64,000 nucleotides of DNA. Origin: Alphaproteobacteria bacterium. GTDB lineage: Bacteria; Pseudomonadota; Gammaproteobacteria; Burkholderiales; Burkholderiaceae_C. Position numbers and translations under genes: made by a program. Below, piece by piece: positions 37,323 through 46,834 of the stretch. The stretch is from assembly GCA_030054175.1 (NCBI GenBank), contig JASGCM010000017.1, positions 1 to 64,000 of the forward strand, written 5' to 3'. The notes under the pieces were generated by a model that worked only from the letters and a program-made list of their open reading frames with translations, searched no databases and was not told the DNA's origin. Within the stretch, counting starts at the first letter, position 1. Each line of letters begins with the position of its first letter.

Positions 37323-39970
37323 GACAGTTTCTTCAGTTGATACAAGGCGTCTAGCGCCTCGCGTGGGGTCAGGGCGTCAGGGTCCAATTGTGCCAAGCGA
37401 ACTTGCAGGGGACTGGGGCCGCTGTCGATGGGTTCGGGGGGCGCGGCAAACAGGTCGACTTGGGTGCGGTTGCTCTCGGCCTGTTGCTCCAACGCTTGCA
37501 GGGCATGGCGGGCGTGTTGCAACACGCCCGTGGGCATGCCCGCCAATCGGGCGACCTGAATGCCGTAGCTGCGGCTGGCCGGCCCGCTTTGTATTTCATG
37601 CAGAAAGACGATGTCGTTGCCGCTCTCGGTGGCGCTGACATGCACGTTTTGCGCTGCCCGATGGTTGGCCGGAAACTCGGTCAACTCGAAATAGTGGGTC
37701 GCAAACAGGGTGAATGACTGCGCTTTGTCGTGCAGGTGGGCGGCGATGCCCGAGGCCAAGGCCAGGCCGTCGAAGGTGGAGGTGCCGCGACCGATCTCGT
37801 CCATCAGCACCAGGCTTTGCGGGGTGGCGGCGCGCAGAATCTGCGCCGCCTCGGTCATCTCGAGCATGAAGGTCGATTGGGCATTGGCCAAATCATCGGC
37901 GGCGCCAATGCGGGTGTGGATGGCGTCGATGGGGCCCAGTTGGCAGGCACTGGCGGGCACTGGGCTGCCGATGCTGGCCAACAGAACGATCAGTGCCACC
38001 TGACGCATGTAGGTGCTTTTGCCGCCCATGTTCGGGCCGGTGATGATTTGCATCCGGTGCTGCGGGCCCAGGTCGGTGTCGTTGGCGATGAAGCCGCCGC
38101 TGGAGGCTTGTGCCAGCCGCGCTTGCACCACCGGATGGCGGCCTTGGCGAATGTGGATGCGCGGGGTGCGCACGAACTCGGGCATGCACCACTTCAGCGT
38201 CAGGCCGCGCTCGGTCAAAGCCAGCAGTGCGTCCAAGGCGGCCAGGTGTTCGGCCAGCCGGACCAAGGCCGGCACATGGGTTTGTAAAGCGTCGAGCAAT
38301 TGCTCGTAGAGCCATTTCTCTCGGGCCAGGGCGCGCTCTTGGGCCGACAAGGCCTTGTCCTCAAAGGCTTTGAGTTCCAGGGTGATGAAGCGTTCGGCGT
38401 TTTTCAGGGTTTGGCGCCGGCGGTAGTCTTCGGGCACCTTGTCCAATTGGCCTTGGGTGACTTCGATGTAGAAGCCATGAACCTTGTTGAATTGCACCCG
38501 CAGATTGGCGATGCCGCTGCGCTCGCGCTCGCGCGTTTCCAGGTCGAGCAAAAAAGCGTCGCAGTTGTTTTGAATGCCGCGCAATTCATCCAGATCGGCG
38601 TCGTAGCCGTCGTTGATCACGCCCCCATCGCGCACCAATGCGGCGGGCTCGGGCAGCAGGGCGCGGGCCAATAGCTGGGCCAAATCGGGCGGGGCCTGCA
38701 GGCCTTGAGCCAGTGGCAGCAGCGCCGGATCGCCAGCCAACAAGGGCCGCAAGCCCTGGGCTCGGTGCATCGCATGGCCCAGGGCCACCAATTCGCGCGG
38801 ACGCACTTGGCGCAGCGCCGTGCGCGCGCTGATGCGCTGCACATCGCTCACGCCTTTGAGGGCTTCGCGCAAGGTGCGCCATGGACCGGCACCAGCGTGT
38901 GCATCTGTGCCTTGCAAGGCACAGATGATTTGCTGGCGTTGCAGAGCCACGGTGCGATCGCGAGGCGGTTCGAGCAACCATTGCTTGAGCTGTCGGCTGC
39001 CCATGCCCGTCATGCAGGTGTCGAGCAAGGAAAACAGGGTCGGGGTGTCCTCGCCCCGCAGGGTTTGGGTCAACTCCAAATTGCGACGGGTCGTGGCGGG
39101 CAGATCGATCAAATGGTCGTTGCGCTCGACTTGCAATTGGCGCACATGGTCGAGGGCCCGACCCTGGGTGTGCTCGGCGTAGGCCAATAGGGCACCGGCG
39201 GCGGCATGGGCCTGGGGCAATTCTTCGGCTTGCCAGGCTTGCAGGCTTTGCGCCTGCAGTTGTTCCAGCAGCTTGCGTTGGCCCAGGGTGGGGTCGAATT
39301 GCCATGCCGGGCGCAGTGCATGCGGGCAGGGCAGGTGCCAGCCCATGATCTGCTCGCGGGTGGAGTCTTGGCTGCAAATCACCTCGCTGGGTGTGATGCG
39401 TGCCACCCATTGTGGCAACTCGTCGAGCGCGCATTGGGTCAGCCGAACCACACCCTGGGTCACGCTCAGCCAAGCCAGTCCACAGCCGTCGGGTCGCGCT
39501 GCTCGTGGTCCCAAATGGATGGCCAGCAAATACGATTCGGTTTTGTCGGCCAGCAACTCAAAGTCGGTCAGGGTGCCTGGGGTCACCACCCGGACCACCT
39601 GGCGCTCGACGGGCCCCTTTGATGCGCCCACTTCCCCCACCTGTTCGCAAATGGCGACCGACTCACCCGTCTTGATCAGGCGCGCCAAGTAGGTATCGAC
39701 CGAGTGAAAGGGGACCCCAGCCATGACCACCGGCTTGCCTGCCGATTGGCCACGCTGGGTCAGTGTGATGTCGAGCAACCGAACGGCTTTTTCGGCGTCG
39801 TCAAAAAACAGCTCATAAAAGTCGCCCATGCGGTAAAACACCAGCGTGTCCGGGTACTGCTCCTTGATGGCCAGGTACTGCGCCATCATGGGGGTGTGTT
39901 TAGACGTGTCCAAGCCCCCGCTGGGTGCGTTTGATGGCTGTTCGTCGATTTCTTGTTTTTCCTTTGTCAT
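37319..39970 (-). CDS. mutS: DNA mismatch repair protein MutS
   Basis: 883 residues. The mismatch-binding Phe51-x-Glu53 motif lies in [11 protein letters not shown], the Walker A motif is [13 protein letters not shown] in the C-terminal ATPase domain, and the Walker B/D-loop [16 protein letters not shown] follows. A polar N-terminal extension of about 25 residues is Ser/Gln-rich. MutS recognises mispairs and recruits MutL. The gene ends by overlapping the Anbu gene. Confidence 0.97.
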   Translation of the reverse strand: MTKEKQEIDEQPSNAPSGGLDTSKHTPMMAQYLAIKEQYPDTLVFYRMGDFYELFFDDAEKAVRLLDITLTQRGQSAGKPVVMAGVPFHSVDTYLARLIKTGESVAICEQVGEVGASKGPVERQVVRVVTPGTLTDFELLADKTESYLLAIHLGPRAARPDGCGLAWLSVTQGVVRLTQCALDELPQWVARITPSEVICSQDSTREQIMGWHLPCPHALRPAWQFDPTLGQRKLLEQLQAQSLQAWQAEELPQAHAAAGALLAYAEHTQGRALDHVRQLQVERNDHLIDLPATTRRNLELTQTLRGEDTPTLFSLLDTCMTGMGSRQLKQWLLEPPRDRTVALQRQQIICALQGTDAHAGAGPWRTLREALKGVSDVQRISARTALRQVRPRELVALGHAMHRAQGLRPLLAGDPALLPLAQGLQAPPDLAQLLARALLPEPAALVRDGGVINDGYDADLDELRGIQNNCDAFLLDLETRERERSGIANLRVQFNKVHGFYIEVTQGQLDKVPEDYRRRQTLKNAERFITLELKAFEDKALSAQERALAREKWLYEQLLDALQTHVPALVRLAEHLAALDALLALTERGLTLKWCMPEFVRTPRIHIRQGRHPVVQARLAQASSGGFIANDTDLGPQHRMQIITGPNMGGKSTYMRQVALIVLLASIGSPVPASACQLGPIDAIHTRIGAADDLANAQSTFMLEMTEAAQILRAATPQSLVLMDEIGRGTSTFDGLALASGIAAHLHDKAQSFTLFATHYFELTEFPANHRAAQNVHVSATESGNDIVFLHEIQSGPASRSYGIQVARLAGMPTGVLQHARHALQALEQQAESNRTQVDLFAAPPEPIDSGPSPLQVRLAQLDPDALTPREALDALYQLKKLS

Positions 39971-40142
39971 TCAATCACTTACAGCGTTCTTTAGGCCTCT
40001 TGGCTCGCTCATTTGCCACCATGTCCCGTCATCTTTCCACGTCCCTTAGGGGGACTAGAAGGGGATCGCTTGATCCTCTGTTCTGCTACGCTCCAGTTTA
40101 CTCCCCCTTGAACGGAAAATCGTTGTCCAACAAGGGTTTGCG

Positions 40143-40700
40143 TCAGGAAATCAGTCCCCCGACGCGATTTCTCTGTTCTTTCGAGAGGATGGCGATGTAG
40201 CTTGACGAATCCAGCCAAGGCCCGGCTCCTGACGTTGCGGCCAGCGAGTCGAAGCGGGCGGCTTCTTGGCGCGCCGAGCTCAACGACAACTTCTGCAAGC
40301 TTCGCAAGCTCGAATTGCCTCCCGTGCGCGCTTTCTTGTCGTCGGTGATCACAGCTTGGTTGATCTTCATCGCGAAGGCGATGGAGGACAGCTCGCCCTT
40401 GCCAAGCTTCTTCCTGCTCTCCAATAGCTTGATGGCCTGAAGGTCGCCGATGTCGCAGGAGTGGGCGGCGAACCCGCCCCGAGCCTGTTCTTGGGTCAGG
40501 CGCTGCATGAGCTCGGTCTCAGCCGGAGTCGAGGCCTTTCGCGGCTTGGTCAGACATTCATAGCGCACGAAGCTGGTGACGCAAAACTCGCAGTGAGCCT
40601 CTTTGGCGGCGGCGTGCAGCCTTGCCGACGACAGCACGTTCCACACCGAGCATGTGTCGGCGACATTGATCAAATGGAATTTCGACGGATCAATGGCCAT
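40143..40700 (-). CDS. PIN-domain-like protein, possible toxin of a toxin-antitoxin pair
   Basis: 185 residues from the ATG at 40698-40700. Acidic positions of a PIN nuclease are visible: Asp in LINVADTCSVWNVL (about 17), Glu in GKGELSSIAFA (about 102) and Asp-Asp in AVITDDKKA (about 117-118). PIN toxins cleave RNA. The gene overlaps by 11 bases with the 3' end of an upstream XRE-ImmA/IrrE-type gene, an arrangement typical of toxin-antitoxin or regulator pairs. Low-complexity Ser/Ala at the C-terminus adds doubt on the exact family. Confidence 0.6.
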   Translation of the reverse strand: MAIDPSKFHLINVADTCSVWNVLSSARLHAAAKEAHCEFCVTSFVRYECLTKPRKASTPAETELMQRLTQEQARGGFAAHSCDIGDLQAIKLLESRKKLGKGELSSIAFAMKINQAVITDDKKARTGGNSSLRSLQKLSLSSARQEAARFDSLAATSGAGPWLDSSSYIAILSKEQRNRVGGLIS

Positions 40701-41411
40701 GCAGCGTCCGGCCGTAGAAATTCGCGATCTCGACGAGTTCGCTATGGCTGCACAGCAGGGCTTCCGCAAGCCGCCCGATGCTGATCACGTCGGAGCTGAA
40801 AGCCTCGAAGCACAGGCTCACATAGAAGTCCGATAGACCAAGCTCCAAGAGGTGGGCCTTGCGCTGGCGTTGGGTTGGATTGAGGCTCTCGGGAAGTTCG
40901 GGATCGATCTTCTCCTTAAGAGGCACGCGCAGGATTCCGCGTAGACATCGCGAGGGACTGCTCGGTCCTCGTGTCCAAGGGCGGCGCGAAGACTGGCGGC
41001 GGCAGCCTCGCCGTGCCCTTTGAAGTATTCGCCGCTGGGCGAGAAGTCAAAAATCGTGGTCTGACGCCCAAGCTCCCGCATTAAGAAGTCTTCGGTCTCG
41101 CACAGGTAGAGAAAGTCTTGGACGGCCCGGCGGTCTTCTTTCGTAAAGTCATTGCCGTGTGCCCGGTAGAGCGTCTCGGTTTGCTCGAAGGGGGCCACCT
41201 GTTCGTTCGAGATGAAGAACTTGAAGTCGCATCGGTAGTGGTCAGCCAGGATTAAGATGTCGTCGCCGGTTGGTTCAACCTGGCCGGCTTCGATGGCTGT
41301 CAGGCGGGCGGCGTCAATCCCGGTCGCGGAAGCGACCTCGATGACGGACTCCTCGAGCTGCCCTCGATATTTGGCGAGCTTGGAGCCCAGTGTTTTCAGG
41401 TCGATGGCCAT
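40690..41411 (-). pseudogene. XRE-ImmA/IrrE family regulator with internal deletion
   Basis: The 5' part (41411 to about 40930) encodes an XRE helix-turn-helix (LAKYRGQLEESVIEVASATGIDAARLTAIEAGQVEPTGDDILILADHY) and the start of the linker, ending near DVYAE. The last 75 residues are found in another frame (about 40922-40690): VPLKEKIDPELPESLNPTQRQRKAHLLELGLSDFYVSLCFEAF, which matches the C-terminal end of the same family. The middle, with the HExxH zinc-peptidase domain (about 130 residues), is absent. The in-phase product is therefore a truncated DNA-binding protein. Confidence 0.65.
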
Positions 41412-42471
41412 TGCTGCCTATGATATGCGGATGGAAGCGTCCGGCATTTGGATTTGGTGTCTGTAAGGTGGTCGTGCCCCAATCGCCCGAACGGGCAACC
41501 AGCTGGAAAATAGCGGCCGGCGATGAATCGCGCGGCAATTGATATGGGGCGCTGAGCAGCGCGACCGCATATCAATGATTTCCAGTCGTTACCCGCATGC
41601 TGCTGCAGCATTGGGGTGTAAGCGCGAGATCCGGTTTGGTCCCCCGTCGAGGGGCCGTTCCATGCCGCTTTGAGGCCTTCGGAGATACGATTCGCGGTCG
41701 CGGATCGAGGCGCTCTGGCACTGCAAATCAGGGGGGCGGTTCCGTCAAGTGTCCACGCGATCGTAGGGGATCAGGTGGGGACCAGGCGCATGACTTACTG
41801 AAAAAACGTCGTGCAAATCAATGGTCTTTCAGTCGCCCGTGAGTAGTGGGCCATCATGGGCGTGTGGCCGGCGTGGGCAAAGGCTTCGGCGCTGGTGTGA
41901 TCGGGTCCCTTGCTCATCCGTCAGGCGGCGATGTTCGCTTTTCTATTTTGGAGGTGTGAAGGTCAGGGGGGAGGGGTGTGCAGGGTTCACATCAATAGAC
42001 ACCATTTGGCTTGCGCCACCAAGCCCTTTGATGGGTATCCTACAACATCCCGCATGACCGCCCTGCTTGAAATGAAATTTATAATATATAAGAGTTACAA
42101 ATATTGGTAGATGTCCGTATGTGCGTGCTCTGGTGATGGCTCAGAACCATGTCGAAATTTCACGTCCTGTAATTCACAAATGACCCAAGATACATTGTTT
42201 CAAAGAGTGAGTTGTTTGATTTGACTGGAGTCGCTGAATTAGAAAAATCAAAATTGCAAAACGTAATTTAAGGTCCTACTTGTACCCATCGACTGCACTT
42301 AGCGGAACTCTGGCATGCCTGGTGATTGAAAGAACTCGAAAATTGAATCAACAACAACAGCAAGATATTTTCAGAATAAGCCAGTCTCCAGATGGGGTCA
42401 GACAAAATCCTTTGTTTTCATCTTGTTGCCGGTTTCGGGACGGTTACGCTCCATCCACACCATACCAGGCG
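41412..42471. other. About 1 kb without a convincing gene
   Basis: Between the XRE start and suhB no reading frame looks coding on either strand. The left part (to about 41.9 kb) is GC-rich; from about 42.05 to 42.4 kb it is AT-rich and intergenic-like. The minus frame 41795-41917 (40 codons, with GHTPMMAHYS) could be a gene remnant but shows no secure family. A half copy of the GGGGTCAGAC repeat lies at 42397-42406. The region looks like decayed or imported DNA. Confidence 0.6.
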
Positions 42472-43341
42472 CTACCTGCCTGAGTGGGACGAAGCATCCA
42501 CTGGCTGCGCCAAGCTCATCTTGTCCTCGACGCTGGCAAATTGGCTGTATTTACCCAGCACCTGAACCATCTGGCCGTAAATGCGAGGGTTGCCTGCCAG
42601 ACACTCGCGCTGCTCCAGAAAGTCGGCCTCGCCGCTGAAGTTGCCCACCAGGCCACCGGCCTCGATCACCAGCAGCGAGCCTGCAGCCACGTCCCAGGGC
42701 GACAAGCCGGTTTCGAAAAAGCCGTCGGTGAAGCCGGCGGCCACATAGGCCAGATCGAGTGCGGCGGCGCCTGGGCGGCGCAGCGCAGCGGTCAGGCGCA
42801 TCATGTCGCCCATCAGTCGCAGGTACTGGTCGATGTTGTCGCCGGGGCGAAACGGAAAGCCGGTGGAGATCAGGCACTCGCTCAGGCGCAACCGTTTGCC
42901 CACGCGCATGCGCCGTTCGTTCATGAAAGCGCCTCGACCACGGGTGGCGGTGAACAAGTCATTGCGGGTGGGGTCGTAAACCACCGCCTGCTCGATGCGC
43001 CCCTTGACTTGCAAAGCGATGCTCACGCAATAGACCGGAAAGCCATGGATGAAGTTGGTCGTGCCGTCGAGGGGGTCGATGATCCAGACGTGGTCAGATT
43101 TTGGGTTGCCGCGCGTCTGGCCCGATTCTTCGGCCCAAATGCCGTGGTCGGGGTAGGCGGTCAGCAGGGTGTCGATGATGGCCTCTTCGGCCGCTTGATC
43201 CACCTCGGTGACGAAGTCATTGGACTGTTTCTGCGACACCCGCACGGCTTCGACGTCGAGCGCGGCCCGGTTGATGATGGCGCCGGCAGCGCGTGCGGCC
43301 TTGATGGCCATGTTGAGCATGGGGTGCAATGAGGTGGACAT
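42472..43341 (-). CDS. suhB: Inositol-1-monophosphatase family protein SuhB
   Basis: 289 residues from the ATG at 43341. The metal-binding motif [17 protein letters not shown] (about 86-102) and the later [17 protein letters not shown] are intact. SuhB hydrolyses inositol monophosphate and, in enterobacteria, also acts in rRNA transcription antitermination. The upstream in-frame extension crosses a terminator-like hairpin and overlaps trmJ, so it is rejected. Confidence 0.93.
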   Translation of the reverse strand: MSTSLHPMLNMAIKAARAAGAIINRAALDVEAVRVSQKQSNDFVTEVDQAAEEAIIDTLLTAYPDHGIWAEESGQTRGNPKSDHVWIIDPLDGTTNFIHGFPVYCVSIALQVKGRIEQAVVYDPTRNDLFTATRGRGAFMNERRMRVGKRLRLSECLISTGFPFRPGDNIDQYLRLMGDMMRLTAALRRPGAAALDLAYVAAGFTDGFFETGLSPWDVAAGSLLVIEAGGLVGNFSGEADFLEQRECLAGNPRIYGQMVQVLGKYSQFASVEDKMSLAQPVDASSHSGR

Positions 43342-43378
43342 GGGTTGTGGTCCGGGCGTGAGCCTCGGCGTGATGAGC

Positions 43379-43404
43379 AAAAAACCGCTGGTCGATGCCA
43401 GCGG
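43379..43404 (-). terminator. Intrinsic-terminator-like hairpin in the suhB leader
   Basis: On the minus strand CCGCTGG (43404-43398) pairs with CCAGCGG (43391-43385) around a six-base loop, and six Us follow (43384-43379). It is a perfect seven-bp stem, 37 nt upstream of the suhB start and pointing toward suhB. Only 31 bp remain to the divergent trmJ start, so this may attenuate suhB transcription or stop transcripts from the trmJ side. Confidence 0.7.
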
Positions 43405-43435
43405 CGACAATAGCCGTATTTTACGCCACCCAGCC

Positions 43436-44173
43436 ATGAAAACCCGCTTCATCCTGATCGAGACCAGTCACGCCGGCAATGTGGGCGCTGCCGCTCGGGC
43501 ACTCAAGGTGATGGGTTTCGATGAACTGGTGTTGGTCAAGCCGCGCTGGGCCAATGTGCTGCGGCGCGAGGAAACCATCCAGCGCGCCAGTGGGGCACTG
43601 GATGTCTTGCGTCAGGCCCGCATTGTCGAGACCCTGGATGAAGCGCTCGATGGCCTGACTCACCTGTGCGCCACCGCCATGGTGCCGCGAGATTTTGGCC
43701 CACCCACCTTGGGCCCGCGTGAGCACTTGGGCGAACTGGCCCGGCGCGACTCACCCCCGGCAGGCGTGGGATTTTTGTTTGGTTCCGAGCGTTTTGGCAT
43801 GAAAAACGACGATGTTTACCGTTGCCATGCGGCGCTCAGCATACCGACCAACCCCGAGTTTGGCTCACTCAATCTGGCCAGTGCAATCCAGGTGGTGGCC
43901 TACGAGTGGCGCATGGCGTTGGGCGGTTATGACCTGCAAGACCCCAGGCCGTGTGCAGCGCAGGCCGATGCGCAGGCCGTGGCTGGTCTGTTGTCGCATT
44001 GGGAGCAGTCGCTGGTCGAGATCGGTTTTCTGGACCCCATGGCGCCCAAAAAGCTCATGCCGCGTTTGCAACAGTTGTTCAACCGGGCCCAGTTGACGAC
44101 CGAGGAAGTTCATATTTTGCGCGGCATCGCCCGCCAGATGGCGCATGCCGCAGGTCAGAAAAGGCTAGACTAG
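43436..44173 (+). CDS. trmJ: tRNA (cytidine/uridine-2'-O-)-methyltransferase TrmJ
   Basis: 245 residues of the SPOUT fold: [26 protein letters not shown] at the N-terminus, [46 protein letters not shown] as the SAM-binding knot, and a helical C-terminal extension. TrmJ methylates position 32 of certain tRNAs. The ATG at 43436 gives the standard N-terminus. Next gene cysE follows after 4 bp. Confidence 0.92.
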   Translation: MKTRFILIETSHAGNVGAAARALKVMGFDELVLVKPRWANVLRREETIQRASGALDVLRQARIVETLDEALDGLTHLCATAMVPRDFGPPTLGPREHLGELARRDSPPAGVGFLFGSERFGMKNDDVYRCHAALSIPTNPEFGSLNLASAIQVVAYEWRMALGGYDLQDPRPCAAQADAQAVAGLLSHWEQSLVEIGFLDPMAPKKLMPRLQQLFNRAQLTTEEVHILRGIARQMAHAAGQKRLD

Positions 44174-44177
44174 CGTC

Positions 44178-44918
44178 ATGTTTGCTCGCATGCGCTCTGA
44201 CATCCAATGCATCCTGGAACGTGACCCGGCGGCCCGCAGCCGTTTTGAGGTCATCACCTGCTATCCCGGCTTGCATGCCGTGTGGATGCACCGCATGGCG
44301 CACGCCTGCTGGACCTCGGGCTTCAAGTGGTTGGGCCGGGCCCTGTCGCATTTGGGCCGCTGGCTGACGGGCATCGAAATTCACCCCGGTGCCGTCTTGG
44401 GCGACCGCGTGTTCTTTGATCACGCCATGGGCGTGGTGGTGGGCGAGACCGCCGAGATCGGCGAGGGCTGCACCATTTACCAAGGGGTGACTTTGGGCGG
44501 CACTTCGCTCTACAAGGGCGTCAAGCGTCACCCGACCCTGGGCAAGAACGTGGTGGTGGGCGCCGGGGCCAAGGTGTTGGGCGGCTTTGTGGTCGGCGAT
44601 GGCGCCAAAATCGGCAGCAATGCGGTGGTGACCAAGCCGGTGCCGGCGGGGGCCACGGCGGTGGGCATTCCGGCGCGCATCATCGAGTCACAAGCGGGTG
44701 TCAGCGCCGATGTCAGCCCGTTCAATGCTTACGGCATCACGCAGCAAGACGATCCCCTCAGTCAGGCCTTGCAGCAACTGATCGAGCATGCCGCGCAACA
44801 AGAGCGCCAGATCGAGCAATTGCGTGAAGCTTTGGAAAAGCTCGCTCCGGGCGCCTGCGCGTCAGACCCGGCCAGCGACAAGCAGTTGCCAGTGGACCAA
44901 ATGAGCAAGATGGTCTGA
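44178..44918 (+). CDS. cysE: Serine O-acetyltransferase
   Basis: 246 residues, short form lacking the long N-terminal domain of E. coli CysE. The left-handed beta-helix hexapeptides are visible from about 65 ([45 protein letters not shown]), including the catalytic His pair region. It acetylates serine for cysteine synthesis. A Gln/Glu/Ala-rich tail follows. A palindromic repeat begins right after the stop. Confidence 0.93.
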   Translation: MFARMRSDIQCILERDPAARSRFEVITCYPGLHAVWMHRMAHACWTSGFKWLGRALSHLGRWLTGIEIHPGAVLGDRVFFDHAMGVVVGETAEIGEGCTIYQGVTLGGTSLYKGVKRHPTLGKNVVVGAGAKVLGGFVVGDGAKIGSNAVVTKPVPAGATAVGIPARIIESQAGVSADVSPFNAYGITQQDDPLSQALQQLIEHAAQQERQIEQLREALEKLAPGACASDPASDKQLPVDQMSKMV

Positions 44919-44956
44919 ATAATTGGGGTCAAATAATTGGGGTCAGACCCCAATAA
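44919..44956. repeat. REP-like palindrome after cysE
   Basis: AATTGGGGTCA is followed by the palindrome TTGGGGTCAGACCCCAA (44938-44954). It is the same family as the pair in the soxZ-soxA gap, with an A/T change at the centre. It lies between the cysE stop and the hipB-like start. Confidence 0.75.
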
Positions 44957-44962
44957 GCCAAG

Positions 44963-45280
44963 ATGGAATTTGCTTTTGCGACGCCAGATGAGTGGCTGCT
45001 TGAATTGGCCGTGCGATTGCGTGCCCACCGATTGGCGCAAGGGCTGCGCCAGGTCGATCTGGCCCGAATGGCTGGTGTGTCGGTCGGCACGATCAAGGCA
45101 CTGGAGCATTCAGGTTCGTGCTCGATGCAAGCCTGGATTCGGGTGGTCGGGGCTTTGGGGCTGACGGATGCTCTTGAGTCCTTGTTCGTGTTGCCCAAAC
45201 ATTCCATTGCCCAAATGGTTCAAATCGATCAACTGACGCGTCAACCGCGTCAGCGTGTGCGCTCGAAAGGTCAACCATGA
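44963..45280 (+). CDS. HipB-like XRE antitoxin/transcription regulator
   Basis: 105 residues. A helix-turn-helix is plain (RLRAHRLAQGLRQVDLARMAGVSVGTIKALEHSG, about 18-51), and a basic tail follows. HipB-type proteins bind the operator of hipBA and neutralise HipA kinase. Its stop overlaps the hipA start (ATGA). As the kinase is truncated, it may now be an orphan regulator. Confidence 0.75.
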   Translation: MEFAFATPDEWLLELAVRLRAHRLAQGLRQVDLARMAGVSVGTIKALEHSGSCSMQAWIRVVGALGLTDALESLFVLPKHSIAQMVQIDQLTRQPRQRVRSKGQP

Positions 45281-45825
45281 AAACGCTGGGCGTGCGTTAC
45301 TGTGGCTGGGGCGAGGACCGGCTTTGGGGCACGTTGGCTGACGACGGCCGGACACTGTTGTTCGAGTATTCGGAACAAGCGCTGGCTGAAGGCTTGAATC
45401 TGTCGCCGCGTCACTTGCCGCTGAGTACGCAATCCTTTGGTGGCTTCCCCATGCATCAGTGGCGTCTGCCCGGTTTGATTGCCGATGCATTGCCCGACGG
45501 TTGGGGCTTGCTGCTGATGGATCGACTGTTTCGTCAGCAGGGTTTGACGCCCACACCTTTGGATCGATGGGCTTTCTTGGTGGATCGGGCCATGGGTGCT
45601 TTGCGCTTTGAGCCTCATGTGGAAGTGGGCGACGCCGTGGAGAGTTGGAGCTTGTTGAAGTTGGCAAACGAATCGGCTTCGGTGATGTCGGGCAAGGCCA
45701 CGGAGCTGCTGCCCAGCTTGATCAAGATGGGTGGCTCGCCACAGGGGGTACGCCCCAAGGCGCTGGTGCTATACGACGCTGCCACCCAGCAGGTCAGTAC
45801 CCGGGCCAACGACCCAGGCCAATAA
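45277..45825 (+). pseudogene. Truncated HipA-like kinase (N-terminal part only)
   Basis: About 175 HipA-like codons are recognisable: LGVRYCGWGEDRLWGTLADDGRTLLFEYSEQ, GLIADALPDGWGLLLMDRLFRQQGLTPTPLDRWAFLVDRAMGALRF, and GGSPQGVRPKALV near the end (the Gly-rich loop before the kinase core). Full HipA has about 430 residues; the catalytic Asp and DxD-type motifs are missing. After RANDPGQ the frame stops, and a Bug receptor fragment takes over in another frame. Confidence 0.75.
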
Positions 45826-46009
45826 AACAGTTCGATTGGTTGTCCCATTTCCACCTGGCGGTGTGGCCGATGTGGCCGCGAGGCATCTGGCCGGGTTTCT
45901 TCAGACCAAGATCAATCAATCGGTGATTGTTGATAACAGAGCCGGTGCCGATGGCGTGCTGGCGGCCCAAGAGGTATTGCGCAGTGGCAGCGACGGGCAT
46001 ACGGCCTGA
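45810..46009 (+). pseudogene. Fragment of a Bug/TctC-type substrate-binding receptor
   Basis: About 65 codons read KTVRLVVPFPPGGVADVAARH, then FLQTKINQSVIVDNRAGADG and VLRSGSDGHT, the start of a mature Bug receptor; compare the intact one at 55902 (VKLVVPFAPGGTTDIVARV). The signal peptide and the rest are absent. It is fused at its left end to the broken hipA. Confidence 0.7.
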
Positions 46010-46099
46010 TTGGACATATTTCTGTTGCAGGAATTCGTCAATGCGTTGCAAGCGTTCGGCTGAGAAACCAGCATCGATCGGAGAGATTGAATGGTTCAT
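45983..46099 (-). pseudogene. N-terminal fragment of a beta-lactamase-fold serine hydrolase
   Basis: About 39 codons (MNHSISPIDAGFSAERLQRI, then FLQQKYVQSGRMPVAAT) resemble the N-terminus of class C beta-lactamase/EstB-like hydrolases. The SxxK active site and all else are missing. The open frame continues leftward into the complementary strand of the Bug fragment, which is not hydrolase sequence. The 46100-46207 remainder holds short hairpins but no gene. Confidence 0.5.
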
Positions 46100-46207
46100 G
46101 GATGGCCTAACTTCTTCTTAAAGAAGGCATTTGTATCGATGGAGTAATTTAATCCATCTAAAAAAATAATGAATCCCAGTCAGGCTGGGCTGAGCAGAGC
46201 AGGTGAC

Positions 46208-46834
46208 TCAAGCCCTGCGTGAGCGAATCGCCGTTTTGGGCCGAAAGGCCTTGCAGAATTCGTCGCGGGTTTCCAGATAGGGCCCGCCGATCAGGTCGAT
46301 GCAGTAGGGCACGGCAGCAAAAATGCCGTCCACCGACTGTTGACCCTGGGCGTCTTTCAGGCCGCCCAGCGTTTCCTGGATGGATTTGGGCTGGCCCGGC
46401 AGGTTGATGATCAGGCTTTGGCCACGGATCACCGCCACCTGGCGCGACAAAATGGCCGTGGGTACGAAACGCAGGCTGATCTGGCGCATCTGTTCACCAA
46501 ACCCCGGCATGACCTTGTCGGCCACCGCCAGAGTGGCTTCGGGCGTCAGGTCGCGCGGGGCCGGTCCGGTGCCGCCAGTGGTCAGCACCAGGGCGCAGCC
46601 CGCCTGAGACAAATCGATCAGGGCCTGGCTGATTTGCGCGGGCTCGTCCGGAATCAGGCGCGGGATGAATTCGATCGGGTTGTACAAGGCGCGGGTCAGC
46701 CATTCGCGCAGAGCCGGCAGGCCTTTGTCCTCGTAGACGCCAGTAGCAGCCCGGTCGCTGACGGAGACGATGCCGACTTTGACTGGGTCGCAGCGCGGGT
46801 CACTGGTCGAATGTGGGGTGTCAGGGTTGCTCAT
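46208..46834 (-). CDS. mog: Molybdopterin adenylyltransferase (MogA/MoaB family)
   Basis: 208 residues with KVGIVSVSDRAATGVYEDKG and the MPT-binding TTGGTGPAPRDLTPEAT. It activates molybdopterin with ATP before Mo insertion, and could serve the Mo-hydroxylase encoded at 30.4-33.0 kb. Its start overlaps the end of darP by 14 bases. The N-terminal 15 residues are polar and low complexity. Confidence 0.9.
   Translation of the reverse strand: MSNPDTPHSTSDPRCDPVKVGIVSVSDRAATGVYEDKGLPALREWLTRALYNPIEFIPRLIPDEPAQISQALIDLSQAGCALVLTTGGTGPAPRDLTPEATLAVADKVMPGFGEQMRQISLRFVPTAILSRQVAVIRGQSLIINLPGQPKSIQETLGGLKDAQGQQSVDGIFAAVPYCIDLIGGPYLETRDEFCKAFRPKTAIRSRRA

Noticed and set aside
39971-40142. Attachment site or RNA gene upstream of mutS
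   Set aside because: No direct repeat partner or stable fold was found; treated as plain intergenic DNA.
41795-41917. Minus-strand 40-codon frame with GHTPMMAHYS as a tyrosine-recombinase C-terminus
   Set aside because: The GH-to-Tyr spacing is shorter than in recombinases and no upstream catalytic motifs are found; kept only as a possible remnant.
42484-43332. A 282-codon plus-strand open frame over suhB
   Set aside because: It is antisense to suhB, which has intact catalytic motifs.
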